This document shows positions 9,189 to 17,461 of a stretch of DNA of 64,000 nt, one piece after another. Numbering within the stretch: the first letter of the stretch is position 1; each line of letters starts with the position of its first letter. A model generated the notes under the pieces. The model had not been told where the DNA came from. It saw only the letters and a list, made by a program, of their open reading frames with translations, and did no database searches. The position numbers and the translations under genes are program-made. This stretch comes from Spirochaetaceae bacterium (lineage in GTDB: Bacteria; Spirochaetota; Leptospiria; Leptospirales; Leptonemataceae), in assembly GCA_002730875.1 (NCBI GenBank), contig PCBI01000016.1, positions 62,001-126,000 of the forward strand, in the 5' to 3' direction.

Positions 9189-9377
9189 ATGTCTGCTCAA
9201 ACATGCAGTCCCGACTTGCCTCGTCCACGGCTTTTCATAATCCCTTACCGGCCCGAAGACCGGGGTCCAATACTTCGGTTAGGTACAGCCGACAACGGAT
9301 TGAGTTCGAAGGACGTAGCCCCGGACCCAAGCTCTCGACTATGGCAATGCTGCCGTCCTATTTCGCAAGTCTTAGTC

Positions 9378-10181
9378 TTATCTGTTCAGATAGTCGGGAC
9401 GAAACAACGAGTCTGAGACCTTGAGCGTATCATCAAACGTAAAGAACTCAAGGCGAGTGATGGAACCGGTTTCCAGATCCAGGGATTCCATGCGCACGGG
9501 CCAGGCGGTCACTACATCCTTTTTCTTTCCCAGATGCAGTACGGGAATGTCATAGTTGATTTCGATTGTCTTGAACAGAATGGTATTTCTATCATAGATA
9601 TCCATCCTCAGGGCGCGAAAGCTACCCGGATCCTGTATCACCGATATCCTTCCGTAGGAGCTTGGCAACATGGGAATAAGCGAATAGTTGATCGCTTTTT
9701 CGCCAGCCTCCAGACTTACTTCTTTTCCGCGATCAGCCGGATGATAATTGGCCTCAAGGCTTGAACCCGAAAGATCGCGAAAGGAGAAACCGGACCGCAT
9801 AATGGCCTTATACTGGTCCGCCCCCCGCAGCTGCAGCAAGTCCCGCCGGCGCGCGTCCCAGACCCATATTTCTTCGCCCTGGCGCAAGTAGAGAATTCTT
9901 AATATGACTCCCTTGGCCGGCGATGTAATTTCAATGAATCGCCGCCCCTGGTTCACATGCATTTGAAAATCCTGCATTTCCGGAAGGCCCCTTTCGTCGA
10001 TGATTGTAAGCTTGCCTGAATATACACCATCGGGATAGGCAAGACCGGAGTCCAACTCGGCAACCAGAGCCTGCACAGGCATGTCCCTCCAATCCGCAGG
10101 AGCTTCCGCTTTCAGGGGGAAGGATAGAAGCGCCAACCACGGAGCCAGGACTATCCACTTTTTTTTACAATTTGCCAGCAT
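9378..10181 (-). CDS. LolA-like outer-membrane lipoprotein-sorting protein
   Basis: An exported protein of 267 residues with a basic N-terminus, a hydrophobic signal segment and a likely cleavage after KAEA near residue 27. The body matches the LolA-like fold found in many outer-membrane lipoprotein-sorting proteins: ITSPAKGVILRILYL, then EEIWVWDARRRDLLQL and the SGFSFRDLSG segment. Such proteins act in the periplasm and bind lipid or lipoprotein acyl chains. Its partner is not certain, since many of these paralogs sit beside RND exporters and none is seen here. It is divergent from the barrel gene at 10260, with a 78-bp shared upstream region. Downstream, 189 bp separate it from the NAGS-like gene and contain nothing I recognise. 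Confidence 0.8.
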   Translation of the reverse strand: MLANCKKKWIVLAPWLALLSFPLKAEAPADWRDMPVQALVAELDSGLAYPDGVYSGKLTIIDERGLPEMQDFQMHVNQGRRFIEITSPAKGVILRILYLRQGEEIWVWDARRRDLLQLRGADQYKAIMRSGFSFRDLSGSSLEANYHPADRGKEVSLEAGEKAINYSLIPMLPSSYGRISVIQDPGSFRALRMDIYDRNTILFKTIEINYDIPVLHLGKKKDVVTAWPVRMESLDLETGSITRLEFFTFDDTLKVSDSLFRPDYLNR

Positions 10182-10259
10182 AGGTTTTTTTGGTGGACCC
10201 GGCCAGAGTCTGCCGGAATCGTTCCTAGAGCTTTACCTCAAGAATCGGAGGATATCTTT

Positions 10260-11219
10260 ATGAAGGCAATAACACGAGCAAGAATTGTTGCTCTTTTGCT
10301 GGCCGCTATGACCGTTTCTACGGCTTCCGCCGACCAGCTGCGACTGAATGTTGGTCTATGGCCAGGCGAACTGGATCCGGAGCTGGAAAGCAGACTGCTT
10401 CTGGATGACATTGTGGAACCCACGGCCCGCATTGATCTGCCCTGGTCCAACAAGAATACGACAACAATTTACCCCCTGGGACTGCAGTATTTCAAGCCCA
10501 TGGGATCCGGCCAATTGGTCTTTACCGCGAACTATATTCGGTATGCTCCCGAATACTCATTCAACGGAATTAGCACCAGCGGCTCCATCGCTCTGGTAGC
10601 TCTCGAAGACTTTGCCACTACCGATTGGGAATTCGAAGCGGGCTACGAAATCCCTCTTGTAGGCAACAAGCTTTTCCTGACCCCTCGCCTGGGTTTTCGC
10701 TGGCATACTCAGGAGTTCAATTACGACGAGCTTACCATTGGCACTCCTTCCGCCATAAGCCTGGACAGTCCCTTTTCCGGGAATGCTCAGGGAAGCTACA
10801 TCGGATTGTCCGGCAGATTCTATCTCATGCCTCAGATTGCGTTGTATTTCGACCTGATGACTACCTCCATTTTTCCTAACTTTGGCGGTAGCATGGAATT
10901 CGAGCAAACCGTTCTGCAAACCGACGGCGTATTGCGATATGATCGTGCAGAAGCAGGCTACGAAGTTGCCTTTACCAGATACACCCTGGGTATTCAGTAC
11001 GATATTAACAAGAACATGTACATCCAGGTTGGCGTGCGCGAAGAAGTTCAAAGTACCAGCTATCCAGGGTATTTCAACCTGGCCATTCGCACCGACGGTA
11101 GCGGCGTAAACAGTACAATAAATGAGATCATTTCAGACATTCTGTTCTGGGATTTCCAGGAGCAGGATCAGACAAAGGGCTTTGCTTTCTTCGCATTTAG
11201 CTACGGAATCGATATCTAA
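10260..11219 (+). CDS. Outer-membrane beta-barrel protein, unknown function
   Basis: A 319-residue exported protein. It has a signal peptide with cleavage after ASA (residues 22-24). The body has alternating hydrophobic and polar residues, many aromatic residues and Gly/Asn turns, as in a transmembrane beta-barrel. Segments such as FEAGYEIPLVGNKLFLTPRL and YIGLSGRFYLMPQIALYF look like paired strands. The start at ATG 10260 is supported by a GGAGGA ribosome-binding site. A clear intrinsic terminator follows about 55 bases after the stop, so this is probably a single-gene transcript. I do not recognise a specific family and give no substrate. It is divergent from the LolA-like gene, so the two may be envelope functions under a shared control region. 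Confidence 0.75.
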   Translation: MKAITRARIVALLLAAMTVSTASADQLRLNVGLWPGELDPELESRLLLDDIVEPTARIDLPWSNKNTTTIYPLGLQYFKPMGSGQLVFTANYIRYAPEYSFNGISTSGSIALVALEDFATTDWEFEAGYEIPLVGNKLFLTPRLGFRWHTQEFNYDELTIGTPSAISLDSPFSGNAQGSYIGLSGRFYLMPQIALYFDLMTTSIFPNFGGSMEFEQTVLQTDGVLRYDRAEAGYEVAFTRYTLGIQYDINKNMYIQVGVREEVQSTSYPGYFNLAIRTDGSGVNSTINEIISDILFWDFQEQDQTKGFAFFAFSYGIDI

Positions 11220-11274
11220 GTTGTTGAATCGATAACCAAATTGTTATAAAGAAAACAAAGTTGTCTTGATTTAG

Positions 11275-11306
11275 AAGGTCGCCCATTGGGCGGCCTTTTC
11301 TTTTTC
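11275..11306 (+). terminator. Intrinsic terminator after the barrel gene
   Basis: A 10-bp stem (AAGGTCGCCC with GGGCGGCCTT, one G-T pair) has a 3-base loop and is followed by a T-rich tract. It ends transcription of the gene at 10260-11219 and separates it from the convergent HNH gene. Confidence 0.9.
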
Positions 11307-11320
11307 CCTGGCTTTCCCTG

Positions 11321-11686
11321 TTATTCTTCGCTGACGTTCTTGCTATCAAGGTGACCATCTGAATTCAGCGATGACCTGCCGGCCAGGGACTGAAGATATT
11401 CCTGCCATTCATGGGGGAGATAATACTTCTTCTTGCTGTTACAATCTTTGCAACAAGGGACGATATTGGATTTCTCCGAAGAGCCTCCCCTGGACAGGGG
11501 GATTATGTGATCCATGGTTAACTCGGATGGCTTGAAGGACTGCTGGCAATAGTGGCACTTTCCGGAGGATTTTTTCTTTTTCCACCAGGGGCTATCTCGC
11601 AACTTGCGAGCTTTTTTCTTCTCGCGTTCAATCCAGCCTGTATCGGGGGCGAAGAAGGGATCAAATTTTTCCGGTTCTGACCTCAT
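11321..11686 (-). CDS. HNH endonuclease-family protein
   Basis: A 121-residue basic protein with the HNH nuclease fold. It shows CHYC (Cys44, Cys47), TMDHIIPLSRGG with the catalytic Asp59-His60, Asn74 in KSNIVPCC, and a second pair Cys79/Cys82 (CKDC) for the structural zinc. The N-terminal 40 residues are rich in Lys and Arg. The start codon lies inside the 3' end of the CBS gene (26-bp overlap), so the two are probably translated from one message. Free-standing HNH proteins of this size occur widely as chromosomal nucleases of unknown target. Nothing nearby points to restriction, an intron or a phage. The fold is certain; the role is not. Confidence 0.88.
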   Translation of the reverse strand: MRSEPEKFDPFFAPDTGWIEREKKKARKLRDSPWWKKKKSSGKCHYCQQSFKPSELTMDHIIPLSRGGSSEKSNIVPCCKDCNSKKKYYLPHEWQEYLQSLAGRSSLNSDGHLDSKNVSEE

Positions 11687-12152
11687 CGTGGGTTCTTCGG
11701 TACCAACGCACCATGTCTACATAGGAGAGAATTCCCATTACCTTTCCATCGTCAATCACAGGAAGGCTTCGCACCTTTTTTGAGATCATAAGATTCAGCG
11801 CTTCTCGCAGGTAGGCGTCGGAAGTGATCGAAACCATTTCTTTCCCTTCGATAACCTGCTCTACCGTAGTTTTCAGATAGTTACGCTCTATTTCCAGGGA
11901 CTCCTCATAAGAAAGGCGCAGAAGATCAAAAACGGTAATGGTTCCCAGAGGTGTGCCATCTTTGATTACCAGCACGCCCAGAAAACCGTTCTCCAGACAG
12001 ATTCTGGCCGCAGCGGCAGCTGGATCCCGTGCATCGCACGTAATCACATCGGGCGTCATGACATCCGACACTTTCGCCTCTATCATTTTCTGGGTACGGC
12101 GAAGGAGTTTTTCTTTCAAACCGTGGTCTTTGATTTCATCCAGCATTGACAT
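11661..12152 (-). CDS. Two-CBS-domain protein
   Basis: A 163-residue cytoplasmic protein made of a short N-terminal helix and two CBS domains (about 28-82 and 92-155). The first begins VSDVMTPDVITC and ends TPLGTITVFDLL; the second contains EALNLMISKKVRSLPVID and ends VMGILSYVDMVRW. CBS pairs bind adenosine nucleotides and usually regulate a partner. No enzyme or transporter domain is fused, so it may act as a free sensor. The ribosome-binding site AGGAAGG before ATG 12152 is strong. It overlaps the start of the HNH gene. The 180 bp upstream, between it and the acyltransferase gene, hold no feature I can identify. Confidence 0.9.
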   Translation of the reverse strand: MSMLDEIKDHGLKEKLLRRTQKMIEAKVSDVMTPDVITCDARDPAAAAARICLENGFLGVLVIKDGTPLGTITVFDLLRLSYEESLEIERNYLKTTVEQVIEGKEMVSITSDAYLREALNLMISKKVRSLPVIDDGKVMGILSYVDMVRWYRRTHDEVRTGKI

Positions 12153-12332
12153 ATTTCACCTTCCTGCAATCTGAGCTTGTTCTATGCTCCAACCCCACTG
12201 CTCGCCTGAATTCTTTGCGCAAGATTTCTTTCTTCAGGCCCCGAAGCTTCCAGCGCTTCAGATGCGCCATCGTATCCGAACTCTGCCAGATTAGTATTCT
12301 CAAGCTCGCAAACTCTCAAGTTCGGGTATTCG

Positions 12333-13118
12333 TTATCCATCCAGAGTGAATTTGAATATTCCTCTATCCACCAGCTCCCGGTTAATTCTATGTTGTATCT
12401 TCATTCGAACAATTTCGGCAGCCTCTTCCAGGAAGCGAATGTTGCGGGCATCCTTCTTTCCAAATCCGTGTAACGTTACTGGTTTAAGAAAGCAGATCTT
12501 CCATTGCACCGGAAGCGGTATCAGGTTCAAAGGCACCGGTATCTTGGCGCCAATGTATTTCTCGGTCCAATCCAGAGTTCCCAGATTTAGATGAGTCTCT
12601 TCGGCGCCCAGAATGGACACCGGAACGATAGTGGCGCCGGTCATAATGGCCAGCGAAATAAAACCGGGATTAAACGGCTTCAACTGATACATCTCAATAC
12701 TGGACTTGAAGTTACCCGCCTCCGCTTCCGGAAACAGGATTAGTAGCTTTCTCTTTCGCAGAACGCGAATGGCCACTTTGAAGTCCTGTGGAATATAGGC
12801 CAATTTGGCGCTTGCCATCTTGAAGAAACCATCTTTGTGCCAGTAATTGTGGCTCATGGTTCGAGGCATGCGCTTCGCCTGCTTTAAGATTTCGTTTTGC
12901 AGAACCATGGCATCCCAGCCAAGAACTCCGCTATGGTTGGGCACCACAATTACCGGTCCGGTACGCGGAAGGTTTTCCAGACCTTCGGTTTGAAGATCTG
13001 TAAAGCTACGCATTACATCCAGAAATCCGTGGGTCACCCCTCGAAAGAAGAAGTAGTCCAGGTCTTTACCCAGAAATTCCCGCCAATCGGGACTTTGAAA
13101 GAAACGCCTTTGTGCCAT
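12333..13118 (-). CDS. PlsC-like glycerolipid acyltransferase
   Basis: A lysophospholipid-type acyltransferase of 261 residues. The catalytic histidine block reads NHSGVLGWD (His62, Asp69), an H-x6-D spacing seen in a DAGAT-like subgroup rather than the usual H-x4-D. LFPEAEAGNFKS follows in place of FPEGxR. The VPVSILGAEET segment also fits the family. It would transfer an acyl chain to a glycerolipid or related alcohol at the inner membrane. I chose ATG 13118 because CAGG sits eight bases upstream; a TTG at 13151 would add 11 residues. It follows tilS with 36 bases between them and may share its transcript. The substrate is not known. Confidence 0.82.
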   Translation of the reverse strand: MAQRRFFQSPDWREFLGKDLDYFFFRGVTHGFLDVMRSFTDLQTEGLENLPRTGPVIVVPNHSGVLGWDAMVLQNEILKQAKRMPRTMSHNYWHKDGFFKMASAKLAYIPQDFKVAIRVLRKRKLLILFPEAEAGNFKSSIEMYQLKPFNPGFISLAIMTGATIVPVSILGAEETHLNLGTLDWTEKYIGAKIPVPLNLIPLPVQWKICFLKPVTLHGFGKKDARNIRFLEEAAEIVRMKIQHRINRELVDRGIFKFTLDG

Positions 13119-13154
13119 GGCTCGACCTGCTATTCTACCCGACTTGTCCAAAAG

Positions 13155-14570
13155 TCAAGCAAGGAAAAATATTCGGTCCTGTTGTCCCAGAAAAGAGAGG
13201 CAGGCGCGGACAATATAGCCCTCTGCATCGAGAACTACGGGTAGATTCCGCCGTACCGGGGGTGGTAGTTGTTCCTTCTGAAAAAGAGTCTTTATTCGGG
13301 AGCGGTGAATTCTTCGATCATTTCGGAATCTGTACAAATCGTCCCCCTGGACGGTTCTGAGCACCGCGCCAGAATATCGGCGGGTAAGCCCCAGCCAGGA
13401 GACTTCGTAGTTTTTCCCAGAATCCACCGGGTCGGATCCATCGGAAATACTCTTGATTTCCGGTCCTTTCATGAATGCACCATTCACCGGATATATCCAG
13501 AGATCCCCTCCGGCAGACCAGAGCTCCACGGCAGAGGTTCCCGTTCGCAGCCACCGCCCGAATTCGCTGGTCCTTAATTCCGAGTATATCTGGAGAACCA
13601 CCGAGCGGGGCAGCATTTCCAACGCCAGGGCGCGAAGGGAAGCCCTGAGGATTGAGGCCAGCTCCGATGGGGAGGCATTTTGGCACACGGGCCCCGGCAA
13701 CCGAACAAAGAATTCCGGCTCGGCATTCAGAGGATTCGGACCCGCTCCCACCGAAGGCTTTTCCGTGCTTAAATGCCTTTCCGGCCAGGCGAAGTCATGG
13801 TGTACCGACCATAAAGAGGCAGGATTCAGGCCCCTGCCTTCCAATCCCGGTATAACCCGATGACGGATCCAGTTCCGATTCAAGGAAATATCTTGATTCG
13901 AGCTATCTTCCGCGAACGGGATGGAGAATTCCTCCAGTAGCTCCAGGACATCCTTTCTATGTGTAACCAGCAGGGGGCGAACCAACGACAGACGGCCCAG
14001 AAACCTCTTACTTTTGCGCAGGGAGGACCAGATAGGAAGCTGGCTCTCCAGGGGCATCAACTCGGAAGCTTCCCTGGAGGAGGAGCGAATCCAATGAAGG
14101 ATCATGGTTTCCACGAAATCCACAGCGTGGTGGCCGGTGGCGCAGAACCCGCAACCGGCGAGCTTCGTGGCCCGGAATAGATCCCTGTAGCGCAGAAATC
14201 GGGCCGCCGACTCCAGATTCATTCGCATTTTTCTGGCAAAGGCGGACACATCGTGGCTCTCTTCGTAATGGATCAGATCCAGGGACCGGGCCGTATTTCG
14301 CACAAGGTCTGCATCTTGCGCCGCCTCTTTGCGCAACTCATGGTTCAGATGGAAGCTTACCGGAAGAGAAACGCCGGCCATTTCCGCAAGGCTGGCGAGC
14401 AGATGAAGCAATAACTGAGAATCCGGACCGCCGGAAGCCGCTACGATTACACCGGACCGGAGCCTGGCCATTAGGTGGCGCTGATACTCCGCAACCAGGG
14501 CGTCGGTGGCGCCGGTATTTCGTTGCATTCGGGCCAGGTAAGCCATCCACAAGCTGCCTTCCTTGCTCAT
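13155..14570 (-). CDS. tilS: tRNA(Ile)-lysidine synthase TilS
   Basis: TilS converts the wobble cytidine of tRNA-Ile(CAU) to lysidine using ATP, so that AUA is read as isoleucine. The N-terminal PP-loop ATPase has the SGGPDS signature near residue 46 and the GHHAVDFVET motif that normally reads GHxxDDxxET. The C-terminal tRNA-binding domain is recognisable by DDLYRFRNDRRIHRSR and the following PPPVRRNLPVV. The middle domain is divergent. A second possible start, ATG 14546, has AAGGAAGG about ten bases upstream. Housekeeping genes of this kind are usually present once. The spacer of about 80 bases to the rightward small ORF at 14652 should hold divergent promoters. Confidence 0.9.
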   Translation of the reverse strand: MSKEGSLWMAYLARMQRNTGATDALVAEYQRHLMARLRSGVIVAASGGPDSQLLLHLLASLAEMAGVSLPVSFHLNHELRKEAAQDADLVRNTARSLDLIHYEESHDVSAFARKMRMNLESAARFLRYRDLFRATKLAGCGFCATGHHAVDFVETMILHWIRSSSREASELMPLESQLPIWSSLRKSKRFLGRLSLVRPLLVTHRKDVLELLEEFSIPFAEDSSNQDISLNRNWIRHRVIPGLEGRGLNPASLWSVHHDFAWPERHLSTEKPSVGAGPNPLNAEPEFFVRLPGPVCQNASPSELASILRASLRALALEMLPRSVVLQIYSELRTSEFGRWLRTGTSAVELWSAGGDLWIYPVNGAFMKGPEIKSISDGSDPVDSGKNYEVSWLGLTRRYSGAVLRTVQGDDLYRFRNDRRIHRSRIKTLFQKEQLPPPVRRNLPVVLDAEGYIVRACLSFLGQQDRIFFLA

Positions 14571-14651
14571 TTCCGCCAGGCTAATTCTACTTTCCTGTCT
14601 GGCAAGGCAGCCCAGAATGGTTTCGTGGGTTTTTTACAGAAAATCGGCCGA

Positions 14652-14918
14652 ATGTTTCAGGAGGACTTTTCGCCGCCATTTGATGGTTTCTTCTTTTTGA
14701 AACTCGTTCTGTATCTGGCATTTTTCACATTCTGTTTGCGTGTCTTTGGCGGCGGAAGTTGCCTGGGAACCACTCCGGAAGGCAGGCCTGAAGGCAAGAT
14801 CATCCAGAGCCCCCTGGAGCATCCCTCTCATCCCGAGGATGCTTCCCATAGAATGGCCGAGGCTAGCCGAACCAGGGAACTCTTATCGACGACACCCCTG
14901 ACCCACGGGGTTCTATGA
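14652..14918 (+). CDS. Small possible lipoprotein or membrane protein, translationally coupled to manA
   Basis: An 88-residue reading frame with one hydrophobic segment (about 13-33) followed by GGGSC (Cys37), which could be a relaxed lipobox, and a polar Pro/Glu/His-rich remainder. Its stop overlaps the manA start as ATGA, the arrangement used for translational coupling; this is the main argument that it is translated. The ribosome-binding site before ATG 14652 is poor, although an AGGAGG lies just inside the frame and a TTG farther in could be the true start. I recognise no family. It may be spurious. Confidence 0.4.
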   Translation: MFQEDFSPPFDGFFFLKLVLYLAFFTFCLRVFGGGSCLGTTPEGRPEGKIIQSPLEHPSHPEDASHRMAEASRTRELLSTTPLTHGVL

Positions 14919-16123
14919 GGAAGGCGTTCTTCTATCCGGTTTTTCCCGCTTTGAAGGACTATGCCTGGGGCTCCCAGGATCCGGAAGGCGCCATCGGCGA
15001 TCTGTTGCGAAAAAACACCGGCGGGGAAATCCCTCCCGGCCCGTACGCAGAACTCTGGTACGGCGACCATCCATCCGGCTCGTCGCTACTGGCGGACGGC
15101 TCCACCTTGCGCGAACAAATCGTCGCTGAACCAGACCATATTCTGGGCCGGTTCGCAAAGGATGGCAAGTTGCCGTATTTGCTAAAGATACTGGAAAGCC
15201 AGACTCCCCTATCTATTCAAGCCCATCCGGACAAACCCCTGGCGGAAACCCTGCATCGCGACGACCCGAAGCATTATCCGGATTCGAACCACAAGCCTGA
15301 AATTGCAATTTGTCTACGCCCGGGTTTCACAGCCATGGCCGGTTTTCGCACGCTTGAGTCTATTCAGAGCAACCTGGCCAAACATCCAGAACTGGAAACA
15401 CTCCTACCCGGCCTGAGTAGCGCAAACGGTAATGCCCGGGCGGCGTTGAAAAACGCATTCGCGCATCTGTATCGGATGAAGGGCGAAGAAATCGAACCGC
15501 TGGCCCGAAGCCTGTACAACAGGCTTGAAAAACAGGAGAACCGAAACGGTACGGAATCCTATTTTCTGCGGTTCTGCCAGTTACATGGCTTCCAGGACCC
15601 AGGTCTGTTTTCTATATTCATTTTGAATCTGCTACAGTTCAATCCGGGGGACTCGCTCTTTATGGGAGCGCGAGAACCACACGCCTATTTGCAGGGCGCC
15701 ATCATAGAATGCATGGCCTGCTCCGACAATGTGGTGCGTGGCGGTCTCACCCCCAAGTTTGTAGATGTAGACACCCTGGTGGAGATGCTCCATTATCGGA
15801 TGGGACCTCCGGATTTGATTCGGCCCAGAAAATCCGGAAATGCAGCCATTTACGAGCCACCCGTGGATGATTTTCAGGTATGGACCGTGGATGCGAGCCC
15901 GGAAACACTTACCCTGCCCGCGGAACTGTTTCCGGCTATAGTCCTTTCTTTGTCCGGCTCCGCCACCCTGGAAACCGACTCCGAATCGTTTGAACTACTA
16001 CCGGGACGAAGTGTACTTCTGCCCGCCGGTCCGGTGGAGAATGGGACGACTTACAGAGTATCTTCGGCTCAGAAAGCCCGTTTGGTGCTGGCCGGTCCCG
16101 GGAAAACACGAACCGGTGCCTGA
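14915..16123 (+). CDS. manA: Mannose-6-phosphate isomerase, type I
   Basis: A zinc enzyme that interconverts mannose 6-phosphate and fructose 6-phosphate, feeding GDP-mannose and surface polysaccharide synthesis. The type I signatures are all visible: IQAHPD (Gln102, His104), the SNHKPE zinc motif (Glu129), and the later block ending in SDNVVRGGLTPK. The length of 402 residues is normal. The start at 14915 is fixed by its overlap with the preceding small frame and by YPVFPALKDYAWGS, which begins soon after. The gene for a DegT-family protein lies 161 bp downstream with its own promoter-like sequence. No phosphomannomutase or GDP-mannose gene is seen nearby. Confidence 0.95.
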   Translation: MRKAFFYPVFPALKDYAWGSQDPEGAIGDLLRKNTGGEIPPGPYAELWYGDHPSGSSLLADGSTLREQIVAEPDHILGRFAKDGKLPYLLKILESQTPLSIQAHPDKPLAETLHRDDPKHYPDSNHKPEIAICLRPGFTAMAGFRTLESIQSNLAKHPELETLLPGLSSANGNARAALKNAFAHLYRMKGEEIEPLARSLYNRLEKQENRNGTESYFLRFCQLHGFQDPGLFSIFILNLLQFNPGDSLFMGAREPHAYLQGAIIECMACSDNVVRGGLTPKFVDVDTLVEMLHYRMGPPDLIRPRKSGNAAIYEPPVDDFQVWTVDASPETLTLPAELFPAIVLSLSGSATLETDSESFELLPGRSVLLPAGPVENGTTYRVSSAQKARLVLAGPGKTRTGA

Positions 16124-16183
16124 AGGCCCTGATCTGCCTCCGGCCAGCCATAAACAAATTTGTAGTACTTACGGGATTTTATC

Positions 16184-16205
16184 TTGACACATCATGTGAC
16201 ATAAT
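16184..16205 (+). promoter_or_regulatory. Promoter-like sequence with CACAT/ATGTG inverted repeat
   Basis: TTGACA (16184-16189) overlaps an inverted repeat CACAT-C-ATGTG (16188-16198), followed by an extended -10-like TGACATAAT ending at 16205. The -35 and -10 as read are too close together for one promoter, so either the extended -10 acts alone or TTGACA serves a weaker downstream -10. The palindrome could be an operator. It lies about 80 bases upstream of the DegT-like gene. Confidence 0.4.
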
Positions 16206-16284
16206 CCAGTTACAGGGGACAGAAAGAGGCTGTGCAAAGTGATCCAAACTCATTACACTTTGCCCTGAAAGCCCGAGGAATGGT

Positions 16285-17430
16285 ATGGCACTGGCTGGAA
16301 TATATAGAACCGAAAAGAAACCTGGTCCCATAGAAGCACAGAGACCTGCTCTAAGTAAAGAAGAATTGGAGTCGGTGCTGGACTGTTTGATTCAGGACCG
16401 ACTGGGCTCCGGCTCCATCTGCGAAAGATTCGAGAAGTCTTTTTCCCAGGTGGCCAGCTACAAGCACACGCTGGCCGTAAACTCCCTCACGGCCGCCTAT
16501 CACCTGGCATTTCTGGCGCTGGAAATTGGGGACGGAGACGAAGTCTGGATCAATGCGCTGAGTAGCGTTTCTGCTCTGGATGCCTGCCGCTATGTGGGGG
16601 CCACACCCAGGCTACTTGATCCGGCGCGAAGTTCCTATCATATTGACCGCGAGAGCCTGGAAACTGCGGTGCAGGCCACTTCCGAAACCGGCCCGGTATC
16701 GGAAGATCCTGCTTTTCGCGTGGGAAACGGCGAAAAGCCCAAACGCGTATTCATTTTTGATCACATCTACGGCAGCCATAATCCCACCGACGTTGAGTGG
16801 CTAAGAGGTCAGGGCTTTCTAATCGTGGAAGACTTCACCGGTATGCCCGGGGCCGATGCCGAAGGCGCCTATACCGGACATAAAGGCGATATCGCTGTGT
16901 GCGGACTGTCCGAATTCGACCTGGTCACCACCGGCAACGGAGCCATGGTGGTAACCGCGGATTCCAAATTGCAGAAGCGAATGCTCAGCCTGCGTTACGG
17001 AAACAAACGGGACAAGAAGTCCGTGGCCTACGATTACAGGCTGGAAGACTTTCAGGCCGCCATGGGTTTGATTCAACTGAATCGTCTGGGCATTACCCTT
17101 TCCCGCCGCCGAAAGATTGGCGAAAAGTACCTGCAGACCCTGCGACAGACCAAACACGAAAGTTATTTTGGCGAACCTGGAGTAGACTGTTACCATCTAT
17201 TTCCTGTGGTGGTAGCCAGGACTCATGAAGAAGTGGAACGTTATTACAACTCACTGCAGATCGGAATTACCCGCATTCCCGAGCCTCTCCATCATTTCCT
17301 GGATCTTCCCCGTCTGGAATTTCCGAATGCAGAAAGGATCTATCAGAAAGCGGTATGCGTCCCGGTTTATCCGGCGCTCACAGCAAACAATGTGGAAAGG
17401 ATTGCAAGCTCTCTACGCGGCATGCTCTAA
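16285..17430 (+). CDS. DegT/DnrJ/EryC1-family protein lacking the PLP lysine
   Basis: The fold is that of the sugar aminotransferases that build amino sugars for surface polysaccharides. The N-terminal PALSKEELESV, the NSLTAAYHLAFLAL block and VEDFTGMPGADAEG (Asp183, which would contact the PLP ring) all align. The internal-aldimine lysine is absent: the segment CGLSEFDLVTTGNG has Asp212 where SFxxxK is expected. A direct comparison is the second DegT protein in this window at 22453-23565, which keeps SFYPAK. This protein therefore cannot be an ordinary PLP aminotransferase; it may be a PMP-dependent dehydratase-like enzyme or non-catalytic. ATG 16285 has GAGGA five bases upstream. Length 381 is normal. 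Confidence 0.85.
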   Translation: MALAGIYRTEKKPGPIEAQRPALSKEELESVLDCLIQDRLGSGSICERFEKSFSQVASYKHTLAVNSLTAAYHLAFLALEIGDGDEVWINALSSVSALDACRYVGATPRLLDPARSSYHIDRESLETAVQATSETGPVSEDPAFRVGNGEKPKRVFIFDHIYGSHNPTDVEWLRGQGFLIVEDFTGMPGADAEGAYTGHKGDIAVCGLSEFDLVTTGNGAMVVTADSKLQKRMLSLRYGNKRDKKSVAYDYRLEDFQAAMGLIQLNRLGITLSRRRKIGEKYLQTLRQTKHESYFGEPGVDCYHLFPVVVARTHEEVERYYNSLQIGITRIPEPLHHFLDLPRLEFPNAERIYQKAVCVPVYPALTANNVERIASSLRGML

Positions 17431-17461
17431 GCGCCCTGTGTGCAAGGGCCCGGTTTCTGAA

